Source of the DNA: Burkholderiales bacterium
GTDB taxonomy: Bacteria > Pseudomonadota > Gammaproteobacteria > Burkholderiales > Burkholderiaceae_F
DNA: 9,030 nt
Direction: 5' to 3'
Assembly: GCA_021298875.1 (NCBI GenBank)
Contig: JAJTHJ010000290.1
Coordinates: 1 to 9,030, forward strand
Shown here: positions 1-5,810 of the stretch, piece by piece
How positions within the stretch are numbered: position 1 is the stretch's first letter
How the letters are laid out: each line of letters opens with the position of its first letter
Notes under the pieces: model-generated
Seen by the model: only the letters and a program-made list of their open reading frames with translations
Told to the model about the DNA's origin: nothing
Database searches by the model: none
Program-made: the position numbers and the translations under genes

Positions 1-2078
1 AGCCGCCGGTGCTGCACTTCGAGTACGAGACGGTGCTGGATGCGCGCCGCTTCGAGCGGCCGGTCAACTACGCGCTGCTGCGCATCGCGCCGCCCGCGGG
101 CGTGAAGGTCGATCCCGCCAAGCGCCCCTACGTGATCATCGATCCGCGCGCCGGCCACGGGCCGGGCATCGGCGGCTTCAAGGACGACTCGCAGGTGGGC
201 GTGGCGCTGCGGGCCGGGCATCCGGTCTACTTCGTGGTGTTCTTTCCCGAGCCCGAGCCCGGCCAGCGGCTGACCGACGTGACCGCCGCCGAGCAGCTCT
301 TCCTGCGCAAGGTGCGCGAGCTGCACCCCAAGGCAGAGAAGCCGGCGCTGGTGGGCAACTGCCAGGGCGGCTGGGCGGCGATGATGCTGGCCGCCTCCGA
401 CCCCGAGGCCACCGGCCCGATCGTGATCAACGGCGCGCCGATGAGCTACTGGGGCGGCGCCTGGAGCGGTGGCGATAGCGAAAACCCGATGCGCTACGCC
501 GGGGGCATGTTGGGCGGAAGCTGGCTGTCGTCGCTGGCTGCCGATCTGGGCAACGGCAAGTTCGACGGCGCGTACCTGGTGCAGAACTTCGAGAACCTGA
601 ACCCGGCCAACACCTACCTGGACAAGTACTACCACCTGTACGCCAATGCCGACACCGAGCCGCCACGTTTCTTGGAGTTCGAGCGCTGGTGGGGCGGCTT
701 CTTCCTGCTCAACAAGGAAGAAATCGAGTGGATCGTGCGCAACCTCTTTGTCGGCAACAAACTGTGGCAGGGCGGTGCCAAGTCCGCCGCCGGCGAGGTC
801 TTCGACCTGCGTCGCATCCGCCAGCCGATCGTGCTCTTTGCGTCGATGGGCGACAACATCACGCCGCCGCAGCAGGCCTTTAACTGGGTGGCCGACATCT
901 ACGGCTCGACCGAAGAGATCAAGGCGCGCGGCCAGACCATCGTCGGGCTGCTGCACGAGAACATCGGGCATCTGGGCATTTTCGTCTCGGGCAAGGTGGC
1001 GCTGAAGGAGCACCGCGAGATCGTCTCGGTGCTGGAGTCGATCGAGGCGTTGCCGCCCGGCCTGTACGCGATGAAGATCGCCGAGCAGCGCGGCGCCGGC
1101 GGCAAGGTCGAGTACGAGGTGAGCTTCGAGGAGCGGCGGCTGGAAGACGTGGCCAAGCGGCTGAACCGCTTTGAGCGGCGCGACGAGAAGCCCTTCGAGG
1201 CGGTGGCGCAGTTGTCGGAATTCAACCAGCGCGCCTATGAGCTCTTTGCGCAGCCGCTGGTGCAGGCGAGCAGCAACGAGGCCGTGGCCGAGGCCAGCCG
1301 TAAATTGCATCCGCTGCGGGTGGAGCGCTGGTCGGTGTCGGACATCAACCCCTGGCTGTGGTGGCTGGAGCCGGCCGCGCGAATGGTCAAGGAGCAGCGC
1401 GCCGCGGTGGACGGCAAGGCGCCGCTGCGGCAGGCCGAGAAGATGAACGTGCAAATGGCGAGCGCCGCGCTCGACCTGTACCGCGACCTGCGCGACGCCG
1501 CCAGCGAGGCGGCGTTCTTCCAGACCTACGGCAACCTGTTCGGCCTGTATCTCGCCGACCATGCGGCCGAGGACGAGCAGCGCGCGGCCACCGCGCATAG
1601 CGGCGAGGTCTACGTGCAGCAGGCGCTGGCCGCCATCGACCGCGGCGGCTACGCCGAGGCGGTGGCCCGCGCCGCGGCGCTGCTGGCGCACAACGGCGCG
1701 CCGATCGACCTGGAGGCGATTGAGCTGAAGCGCGAGCTGATCGAGGACTACCGTGCGCTGATGCCTGCTGTGAGCTTCGAGGAGGCGCGGCGTCTGCGCG
1801 GCGAGCAGGACCTGATCGTCCGCTACGCGCCCGAGCAGGCGCTGCAAACGCTGCCCAAGCTGCTGGCGCAGCCGGCCGACCGGGCGCGCTTTGCCAAGCT
1901 CTTCGAGACGCTTCTGACCGACCCGCGCGTACACCGCAGCGACTTTGCACCCGGGCAGATCACCATGGCCAAACGCATCTGGGCGCAGCTGGATTTGCCG
2001 GTGCGCGCGGCGGCGGTGCCGGCCAAGCGGAAGAGCGTGGTGCGCAAGCGAGGCAAGCGGACGGCCGCGCGCCGCTGA
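1..2078 (+). CDS. DUF3141 protein, PHA-synthase-like alpha/beta hydrolase (5' end outside window)
   Basis: The reading frame is open from position 3 and ends at TGA 2076-2078. A GTG at 9 is in frame, but two upstream codons (Pro-Pro) continue the family-like sequence, so I treat the gene as truncated by the window edge; about 690 residues are visible and roughly 60-100 N-terminal residues are probably missing. Numbering from the GTG, residues 116-120 read GNCQG, the GxCxG lipase-like box of PHA synthases with Cys118 as candidate nucleophile. A typical acidic site follows at SMGDN (Asp282) and a GH at His321, completing a Cys-Asp-His triad. Residues about 150-255 form a Trp- and aromatic-rich insertion (FERWWGG) like a lid. 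The second half, about 350-660, is mostly predicted helix without a fold I recognise. The tail (about 670-689) is strongly Lys/Arg-rich. Family members are annotated as DUF3141 or 'poly(3-hydroxyalkanoate) synthetase'-like; the actual reaction is not established. It stands upstream of pta-ackA-fabI, suggesting a role in acyl-CoA or PHA handling. Family assignment is firm, function tentative. Confidence 0.88.
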   Translation, partial: PPVLHFEYETVLDARRFERPVNYALLRIAPPAGVKVDPAKRPYVIIDPRAGHGPGIGGFKDDSQVGVALRAGHPVYFVVFFPEPEPGQRLTDVTAAEQLFLRKVRELHPKAEKPALVGNCQGGWAAMMLAASDPEATGPIVINGAPMSYWGGAWSGGDSENPMRYAGGMLGGSWLSSLAADLGNGKFDGAYLVQNFENLNPANTYLDKYYHLYANADTEPPRFLEFERWWGGFFLLNKEEIEWIVRNLFVGNKLWQGGAKSAAGEVFDLRRIRQPIVLFASMGDNITPPQQAFNWVADIYGSTEEIKARGQTIVGLLHENIGHLGIFVSGKVALKEHREIVSVLESIEALPPGLYAMKIAEQRGAGGKVEYEVSFEERRLEDVAKRLNRFERRDEKPFEAVAQLSEFNQRAYELFAQPLVQASSNEAVAEASRKLHPLRVERWSVSDINPWLWWLEPAARMVKEQRAAVDGKAPLRQAEKMNVQMASAALDLYRDLRDAASEAAFFQTYGNLFGLYLADHAAEDEQRAATAHSGEVYVQQALAAIDRGGYAEAVARAAALLAHNGAPIDLEAIELKRELIEDYRALMPAVSFEEARRLRGEQDLIVRYAPEQALQTLPKLLAQPADRARFAKLFETLLTDPRVHRSDFAPGQITMAKRIWAQLDLPVRAAAVPAKRKSVVRKRGKRTAARR

Positions 2079-2095
2079 CGCAATCTGCTTCGAGC

Positions 2096-2208
2096 GCGGC
2101 GGTCTTCCCTCACCCGGCCGCTGCGCGGCCACCCTCTCCCGGTGGGAGAGGGTTGAGAAAAGCCCCTCTCCCCGCGGGAGAGGGGTTGGGGTGAGGGAAG
2201 ACCGCCGC
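2096..2208. repeat. Palindromic intergenic element, copy 1 (three hairpins inside a 20-bp inverted repeat)
   Basis: A perfect 20-bp inverted repeat (2096-2115 with 2189-2208) encloses three hairpins. Hairpin A has a 6-bp stem, 2116-2121 with 2125-2130. Hairpin B has a 10-bp stem, 2131-2140 with 2144-2153. Hairpin C has a 10-bp stem, 2163-2172 with 2176-2185. Each loop is 3 nt. The whole can extrude as a cross or fold in RNA as a multi-branched structure. It fills most of the 161-bp gap between the DUF3141 gene and the MaoC-Pta gene, ending 31 nt before that start. The core 2103-2201 is an inverted copy of 3658-3753. It has no transposase and no T-tract, so it resembles a REP/MITE-type element, not a simple terminator. 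Confidence 0.85.
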
Positions 2209-2239
2209 ATCGAGCGCACACAAAAGCAACTCTCTGCCC

Positions 2240-3634
2240 ATGGCCACCATCACCAACATCCCCTTCGACGAAATCGAAATCGGCAAGCCGCTCAAGGTCG
2301 CCCGCACGCTGTCGGCCACCGACATCGAGGCGCTCGCCTTTGCCTCCGGCGACATCGACGCCTTTGCCGGCGAGGCCGACAACACCGACGTGGCGCTCGC
2401 TTCCACCGAGGGAGTCGCTGCCGAGACCTTCATCGCCCACCTGATCAACCGCCGTCTGCCGGGGCCGGGCTCCAGCATCGTCGAGCAGCAGTTCGCCTTC
2501 CACAACCACTTGACGGTCGGCGACCAGATCGCGGCGACCATCGTGCCGGTGGAGAAGCACGCCGCCGACCATCAGGTGTTGTTCGACTGCCTGGTGACCA
2601 ACCAGCGCGGCGAGGCGGTCCTGACCGGCCGCGCGCGGGTGATCGCGCCGTCCGAGCGCATCTCGCACGGCGACCTGTCGATGACCGAGGTGATCTTCCG
2701 CCGCACCGACGAATTCGCCCGGCTGCTCAAGCGCTGCGCGGACGTGCCGCCGGTGAAGACCGCCGTCGTCCACGCCTGCGATGCCGATTCGCTGGCCGGG
2801 CCGATCGAGGCGGCGCGGCGCGGGCTGATCGTGCCGGTGCTGGTCGGGCCGGCGGCCAAGATCGCGGCGGTCGCGCGGGCGGAGAAGATCGATCTGGCCG
2901 GTGCCGCCATCGTCGATGTGGAGCACAGCCATGCCGCGGCGATGCGCGCGGTAGCGATGGCGCGCGCCGGCGAGGTCGAGGCGCTGATGAAGGGCAGCCT
3001 TCACACCGACGAGCTGATGAGCGCGGTGGTCGCGCGCGAGACGGGCCTGCGCACCGCGCGGCGCGTGAGCCACGTGTTCATCATGGACGTGCCGAGTTAT
3101 CCGCGTCTGCTGCTGGTGACCGACGCCGCGATCAACATCGCGCCCGATGCGCGCACCAAGGCGGATATCGCGCAAAACGCGATCGACCTGGCGCTGGTGC
3201 TCGGCATCGAGCAGCCGAAGATCGCCGTGCTGGCCGCGGTGGAAACCGTCAACCCCGACATGCAGGCCACGGTCGATGCCGCGATGCTGTGCAAGATGGC
3301 CGACCGTGGGCAGATCGTGGGCGGCCTGATCGACGGCCCGCTCGCCTTCGACAATGCGGTGAGCGAGCACGCGGCGCGTACCAAGAAGATCGTCTCGCCG
3401 GTGGCGGGCCGTGCGGACATCCTGCTGGTGCCGGACCTGGAAGCCGGCAACATGGTCGCCAAGCAGTTGCAGTATCTGGCGGGCGCGGACAGCGCCGGCA
3501 TCGTGTTGGGCGCCCGCGTACCCATCGTGCTCACCAGCCGCGCCGACAGCGTGCGCACGCGGCTGGCGTCCACCGCGGTGTTGAAGCTGGTGGCGGCGGC
3601 GCGGCGAGGGGCGGCGAAGGTCGTTGCCGGATAG
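2240..3634 (+). CDS. Bifunctional MaoC-like (enoyl-CoA hydratase) / phosphate acetyltransferase fusion
   Basis: The 464-residue product has two parts. Residues about 8-140 are a MaoC-like hot-dog domain: FDEIEIGKP near the start, ASGD at 35-38, RRLPGPGSSI at 71-80, and LTVGDQI with FDCLVTNQ further on. Residues about 160-460 are a PTA/PTB phosphotransacylase domain, recognised by LMKGSLHTDELM (249-260), GLIDGPLAFDNAVS (362-375), LLVPDLEAGNM (395-405) and GARVPIVLTSRADS (424-437). Pta converts acetyl-CoA (or a short acyl-CoA) plus phosphate to acyl-phosphate and CoA in the cytosol, which AckA downstream then uses. In R-specific hydratases the first domain carries Asp-x4-His; here Asp38 is kept but the His position is Ala43, so hydration of enoyl-CoA is doubtful. 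Length and domain order fit the known fusion family. The ATG at 2240 has no good Shine-Dalgarno sequence, and no closer ATG/GTG/TTG start is evident. Inverted repeat elements flank the gene on both sides. Confidence 0.92.
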   Translation: MATITNIPFDEIEIGKPLKVARTLSATDIEALAFASGDIDAFAGEADNTDVALASTEGVAAETFIAHLINRRLPGPGSSIVEQQFAFHNHLTVGDQIAATIVPVEKHAADHQVLFDCLVTNQRGEAVLTGRARVIAPSERISHGDLSMTEVIFRRTDEFARLLKRCADVPPVKTAVVHACDADSLAGPIEAARRGLIVPVLVGPAAKIAAVARAEKIDLAGAAIVDVEHSHAAAMRAVAMARAGEVEALMKGSLHTDELMSAVVARETGLRTARRVSHVFIMDVPSYPRLLLVTDAAINIAPDARTKADIAQNAIDLALVLGIEQPKIAVLAAVETVNPDMQATVDAAMLCKMADRGQIVGGLIDGPLAFDNAVSEHAARTKKIVSPVAGRADILLVPDLEAGNMVAKQLQYLAGADSAGIVLGARVPIVLTSRADSVRTRLASTAVLKLVAAARRGAAKVVAG

Positions 3635-3657
3635 ACGCGTCGATGTGCTGCCAGCGT

Positions 3658-3753
3658 TCTTCCCTCACCCCAACCCCTCTCCCGGGGGTAGAGGGGCTTT
3701 CAACCCTCCCCCTCCGGGGGAGGGTGGCCGCGCAGTGGCCGGGTGAGGGAAGA
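3658..3753. repeat. Palindromic intergenic element, copy 2 (inverted relative to copy 1)
   Basis: This 96-bp core aligns with the reverse complement of 2103-2201 with six substitutions and one 3-nt deletion by my hand alignment. Its ends are a perfect 13-bp inverted repeat (3658-3670 with 3741-3753). Inside are the same three hairpins in reverse order. The first, 3674-3683 with 3687-3696, has one mismatch. The second, 3703-3712 with 3716-3725, is a perfect 10-bp stem. The third, 3726-3731 with 3735-3740, has one G-T pair. The second stem differs from its copy-1 counterpart by a compensatory T:A to C:G change. The element lies between the MaoC-Pta gene and ackA, 59 nt before the ackA ATG. The rest of this 178-bp gap shows only the ackA ribosome binding site. 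Confidence 0.85.
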
Positions 3754-3797
3754 CCCTTCGCAAACGGTAAGCATCGGAGCACCTCGTTGCCGTTTGT

Positions 3798-3804
3798 CCT
3801 GGAG
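3798..3804 (+). promoter_or_regulatory. Ribosome binding site deciding the ackA start
   Basis: The sequence CCTGGAG contains GGAG at 3801-3804, 8 nt before ATG 3813. The alternative GTG at 3804 overlaps this motif, so it cannot use it; this favours the ATG. Confidence 0.7.
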
Positions 3805-3812
3805 TGACCACC

Positions 3813-4994
3813 ATGCCCACCGCCCTGGCCGTCCTCAATGCCGGCTCCTCGAGCCTGAAGTTCTCCCTCTACGTCGAGCGCAACGGCGCGCTCGATCTCG
3901 AAGTCCGCGGCCAGGTGGAGGGCCTCTACACCGCGCCGCGCTTTGTCGCCAAATCCGCCGACGGCACGCTGCTCGGCGAAGAAGCCTGGCCGGAAGGCAC
4001 ACAACTCGGCCACGCCGGCGCGCTCGACCATCTGTTTGCGCACCTGCGCGCCGAGCACGCGGACATCACCATCGCCGGCGTCGGCCACCGCGTCGTGCAC
4101 GGCGGGCTCGACTACACGCAACCGGTGCGCGTGGACGCCGGTGTGCTGACGACGCTGGAGAAGTACATCCCGCTCGCACCGCTACACCAGCCGCACAACC
4201 TGTCGCCGATCAAGCTGATCGCGGAGCGCACGCCGCAACTGCCGCAGGTGGCTTGCTTCGACACCTCGTTTCACCGCAGCAACCCCGAAGTCGCGCAGAT
4301 GTTCGGCCTGCCCTATGCGATGTACCAGGAAGGCGTGCGCCGCTACGGCTTCCACGGCCTGTCCTACGAGTACATAGCCTCGGTGCTGCCGCAGGTCGAT
4401 GCGCGGGCCGCGGCAGGGCGCACCGTCGTGCTGCACCTGGGCAACGGCGCCAGCATGTGCGCGTTGCAAGGCGGTCGCAGCGTGGCGAGTTCGATGGGCT
4501 TTACCGCCGTCGACGGTCTGATGATGGGCACGCGCAGCGGCAGCCTCGACCCCGGCGTGGTGCTGTACCTGATGGATCAGCGCGGCATGGACGTGCGCGC
4601 CATCGAAAAGCTGCTGTACAACGGCTCGGGGCTGCTCGGCGTGTCGGGCATCGCGAGCGACATGCGCACGCTGCTGGCGAGCGACGCACCGCGCGCCAAG
4701 CTGGCGCTCGATCTCTACTGCTATCGCATCCGGCGCGAGCTGGGCGCGATGGCCGCGGTGCTGGGCGGCGTGGATGCGCTGGTGTTCACCGCCGGCATCG
4801 GCGAAAACGCCGCGCCGATCCGCGCGCGGGTGTGCGCGGACGCGGCCTGGCTCGGCGTGGAACTGGACGCCGCCACCAACGAAGCACACGGCCCGCGCAT
4901 CAGCACCGCAGACAGCCGCGTCTCCGCGTGGGTGGTGCCGACCAACGAAGAACTGATGATCGCGCGGCATACGCGGCGCGTGCTTGCGCAGTGA
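3813..4994 (+). CDS. ackA: Acetate kinase
   Basis: This cytosolic enzyme interconverts acetyl-phosphate plus ADP with acetate plus ATP, completing the Pta-Ack route begun by the gene upstream; propionate may also be used. The 393-residue product is of normal family length. The first signature is LNAGSSSLKFSLY (8-20). Residues matching the well-studied acetate kinase active site are all present: Asn9, Arg93 in GHRVVHGG, His125 in LAPLHQPHN, Asp150 in FDTSFH, His181 in RRYGFHGLS (second signature), Asn211 in LGNGAS, Arg241 in GTRSGS, Glu331 in GIGEN and Glu380 in PTNEEL. The enzyme therefore looks fully functional. I chose ATG 3813 over GTG 3804 because of the ribosome binding site. The stop is 13 nt before the fabI ATG, so the two are almost certainly co-transcribed. 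Confidence is high; only the preferred acyl chain is open. Confidence 0.97.
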   Translation: MPTALAVLNAGSSSLKFSLYVERNGALDLEVRGQVEGLYTAPRFVAKSADGTLLGEEAWPEGTQLGHAGALDHLFAHLRAEHADITIAGVGHRVVHGGLDYTQPVRVDAGVLTTLEKYIPLAPLHQPHNLSPIKLIAERTPQLPQVACFDTSFHRSNPEVAQMFGLPYAMYQEGVRRYGFHGLSYEYIASVLPQVDARAAAGRTVVLHLGNGASMCALQGGRSVASSMGFTAVDGLMMGTRSGSLDPGVVLYLMDQRGMDVRAIEKLLYNGSGLLGVSGIASDMRTLLASDAPRAKLALDLYCYRIRRELGAMAAVLGGVDALVFTAGIGENAAPIRARVCADAAWLGVELDAATNEAHGPRISTADSRVSAWVVPTNEELMIARHTRRVLAQ

Positions 4995-4995
4995 G

Positions 4996-5001
4996 AAAGG
5001 A
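4996..5001 (+). promoter_or_regulatory. Ribosome binding site deciding the fabI start
   Basis: AAAGGA lies just after the ackA stop and 6 nt before ATG 5008. An in-frame TTG at 4984 would start inside ackA and add eight residues not typical of FabI, so the ATG is preferred. Confidence 0.6.
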
Positions 5002-5007
5002 TTCGCG

Positions 5008-5790
5008 ATGACCCTCGCCAACCGTCCCCCGCCGCTGGCCGGCAAGAAAGCCCTGATCGTCGGTGTCGCCAACGAACACTCGATCGCCTGGGGCTGCGCC
5101 AAGGCCATGCACGAGCTCGGCGCCGAGATCGCGCTTACGTATCTGAACGACAAGGCGCTCAAGTGGGTCGAGCCGCTGGCGCGCGCAGTCGAAGCACCGA
5201 TCCTGGCGCCACTCGACGTCGAGCAGCCGGGGCAGGAAGAGGCGCTCTTCGAGCGTATTGCGCGCGACTGGGGGCGGCTCGACATCGCCGTGCACTCGAT
5301 CGCCTGGGCGCCGAAAGACGATCTGCAAGGCGGGCTGCTCAATTGTTCGGCGGCGGGCTTTGCGCGCTCGATGGACGTGTCCTGCCATTCGTTCGTGCGG
5401 ATGGCGCGGCTCGCCGCGCCCTTGATGACCGACGGCGGCACGCTCTTCGCGATGAGTTACTACGGCGCCGAGAAAGTGGTGAACAACTACAACGTGATGG
5501 GCCCGGTCAAGGCTGCGCTGGAGGCGTGCTGCCGTTACCTCGCCTTCGAACTCGGCCCGAAGAAAATCCGCGTGCATGCGATCTCGCCGGGGCCGCTCAA
5601 GACGCGCGCCGCGTCGGGCCTGAAGGACTTCGACCTGCTGCTCACCGAGGCCGCGCAGAAGGCGCCGGTCGGCGAGCTGGTGGACATCATGGACGTGGGC
5701 TTTGCCTGCGCGTATCTGGCCACGCAATACGCGCGGCGCATCACCGGCGGGACGATCCACGTGGACGGCGGAGTGAATATCATCGCCTGA
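5008..5790 (+). CDS. fabI: Enoyl-[acyl-carrier-protein] reductase (NADH), FabI type
   Basis: FabI is a short-chain dehydrogenase-like enzyme that reduces the trans-2 double bond of enoyl-ACP with NADH in the last step of each fatty acid elongation cycle. The 260-residue product is of standard length. It has the FabI form of the nucleotide loop, GVANEHSIAWG (19-29), LDVEQP (69-74) and HSIAWAP (96-102). The FabI catalytic Tyr-x6-Tyr-x6-Lys-type arrangement is seen as Tyr151, Tyr161 and Lys168 (NYNVMGPVK). Further marks are AISPGPLKTRAASGLKDF (191-208) and a C-terminal TGGTIHVDGG. Compared with E. coli FabI, the GLAK after the catalytic Tyr is GPVK and the AISAGP is AISPGP. The gene is tightly linked to ackA (13 nt) and lies 20 nt before pgm. 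Its place in a pta-ackA operon, not a fab cluster, suggests either the sole FabI or a second, specialised copy, possibly acting on acyl-CoA or PHA-related intermediates; that is inference. Confidence 0.95.
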   Translation: MTLANRPPPLAGKKALIVGVANEHSIAWGCAKAMHELGAEIALTYLNDKALKWVEPLARAVEAPILAPLDVEQPGQEEALFERIARDWGRLDIAVHSIAWAPKDDLQGGLLNCSAAGFARSMDVSCHSFVRMARLAAPLMTDGGTLFAMSYYGAEKVVNNYNVMGPVKAALEACCRYLAFELGPKKIRVHAISPGPLKTRAASGLKDFDLLLTEAAQKAPVGELVDIMDVGFACAYLATQYARRITGGTIHVDGGVNIIA

Positions 5791-5810
5791 GTTCACTCTC
5801 GGGCGATGCC

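Noticed and set aside
2131..2185. Rho-independent terminator
   Set aside because: The stems are GC-rich, but no T-tract follows any of them on either strand. The same applies to 3674-3740 and 7534-7603.
2096..2208. Cloverleaf-like fold suggesting a tRNA gene
   Set aside because: There are three hairpins and a closing stem, but no T-loop or D-loop consensus, 3-nt loops that cannot hold an anticodon, and arms of the wrong length.
2079..2239. Pho box or sigma-70 promoter upstream of the MaoC-Pta gene
   Set aside because: No CTGTCAT-type direct repeats and no convincing -35/-10 pair are visible; the operon promoter, if any, lies left of the window.
1823..3370. Long open frame on the - strand (515 codons), with others at 4182-5441, 4900-5796, 5793-7403 and 8121-8978
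   Set aside because: They lie antisense to well-identified genes, are rich in His, Arg, Gly and Asp in low-complexity fashion, and match no family I recognise. Such open antisense frames are a by-product of strong GC3 codon bias.
2096..3753. CRISPR array or IS element
   Set aside because: There are only two repeat copies, in opposite orientation, 1.5 kb apart, with a metabolic gene between them and no transposase or regularly spaced repeats.
1945..3807. 620-codon + strand frame overlapping the MaoC-Pta gene
   Set aside because: It runs out of frame through the DUF3141 end, the repeat and the MaoC-Pta gene; its Arg/Gly/Ala-rich translation is noncoding in style.
3743..5011. 422-codon + strand frame over ackA
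   Set aside because: It is an Arg-rich shadow in a different frame from ackA, which has every catalytic residue in place.
5163..5810. Apparent 216-residue N-terminal extension of phosphoglucomutase
   Set aside because: The extension overlaps fabI out of frame and its translation is Arg-rich without homology; the Pgm N-terminus begins at ATG 5811.
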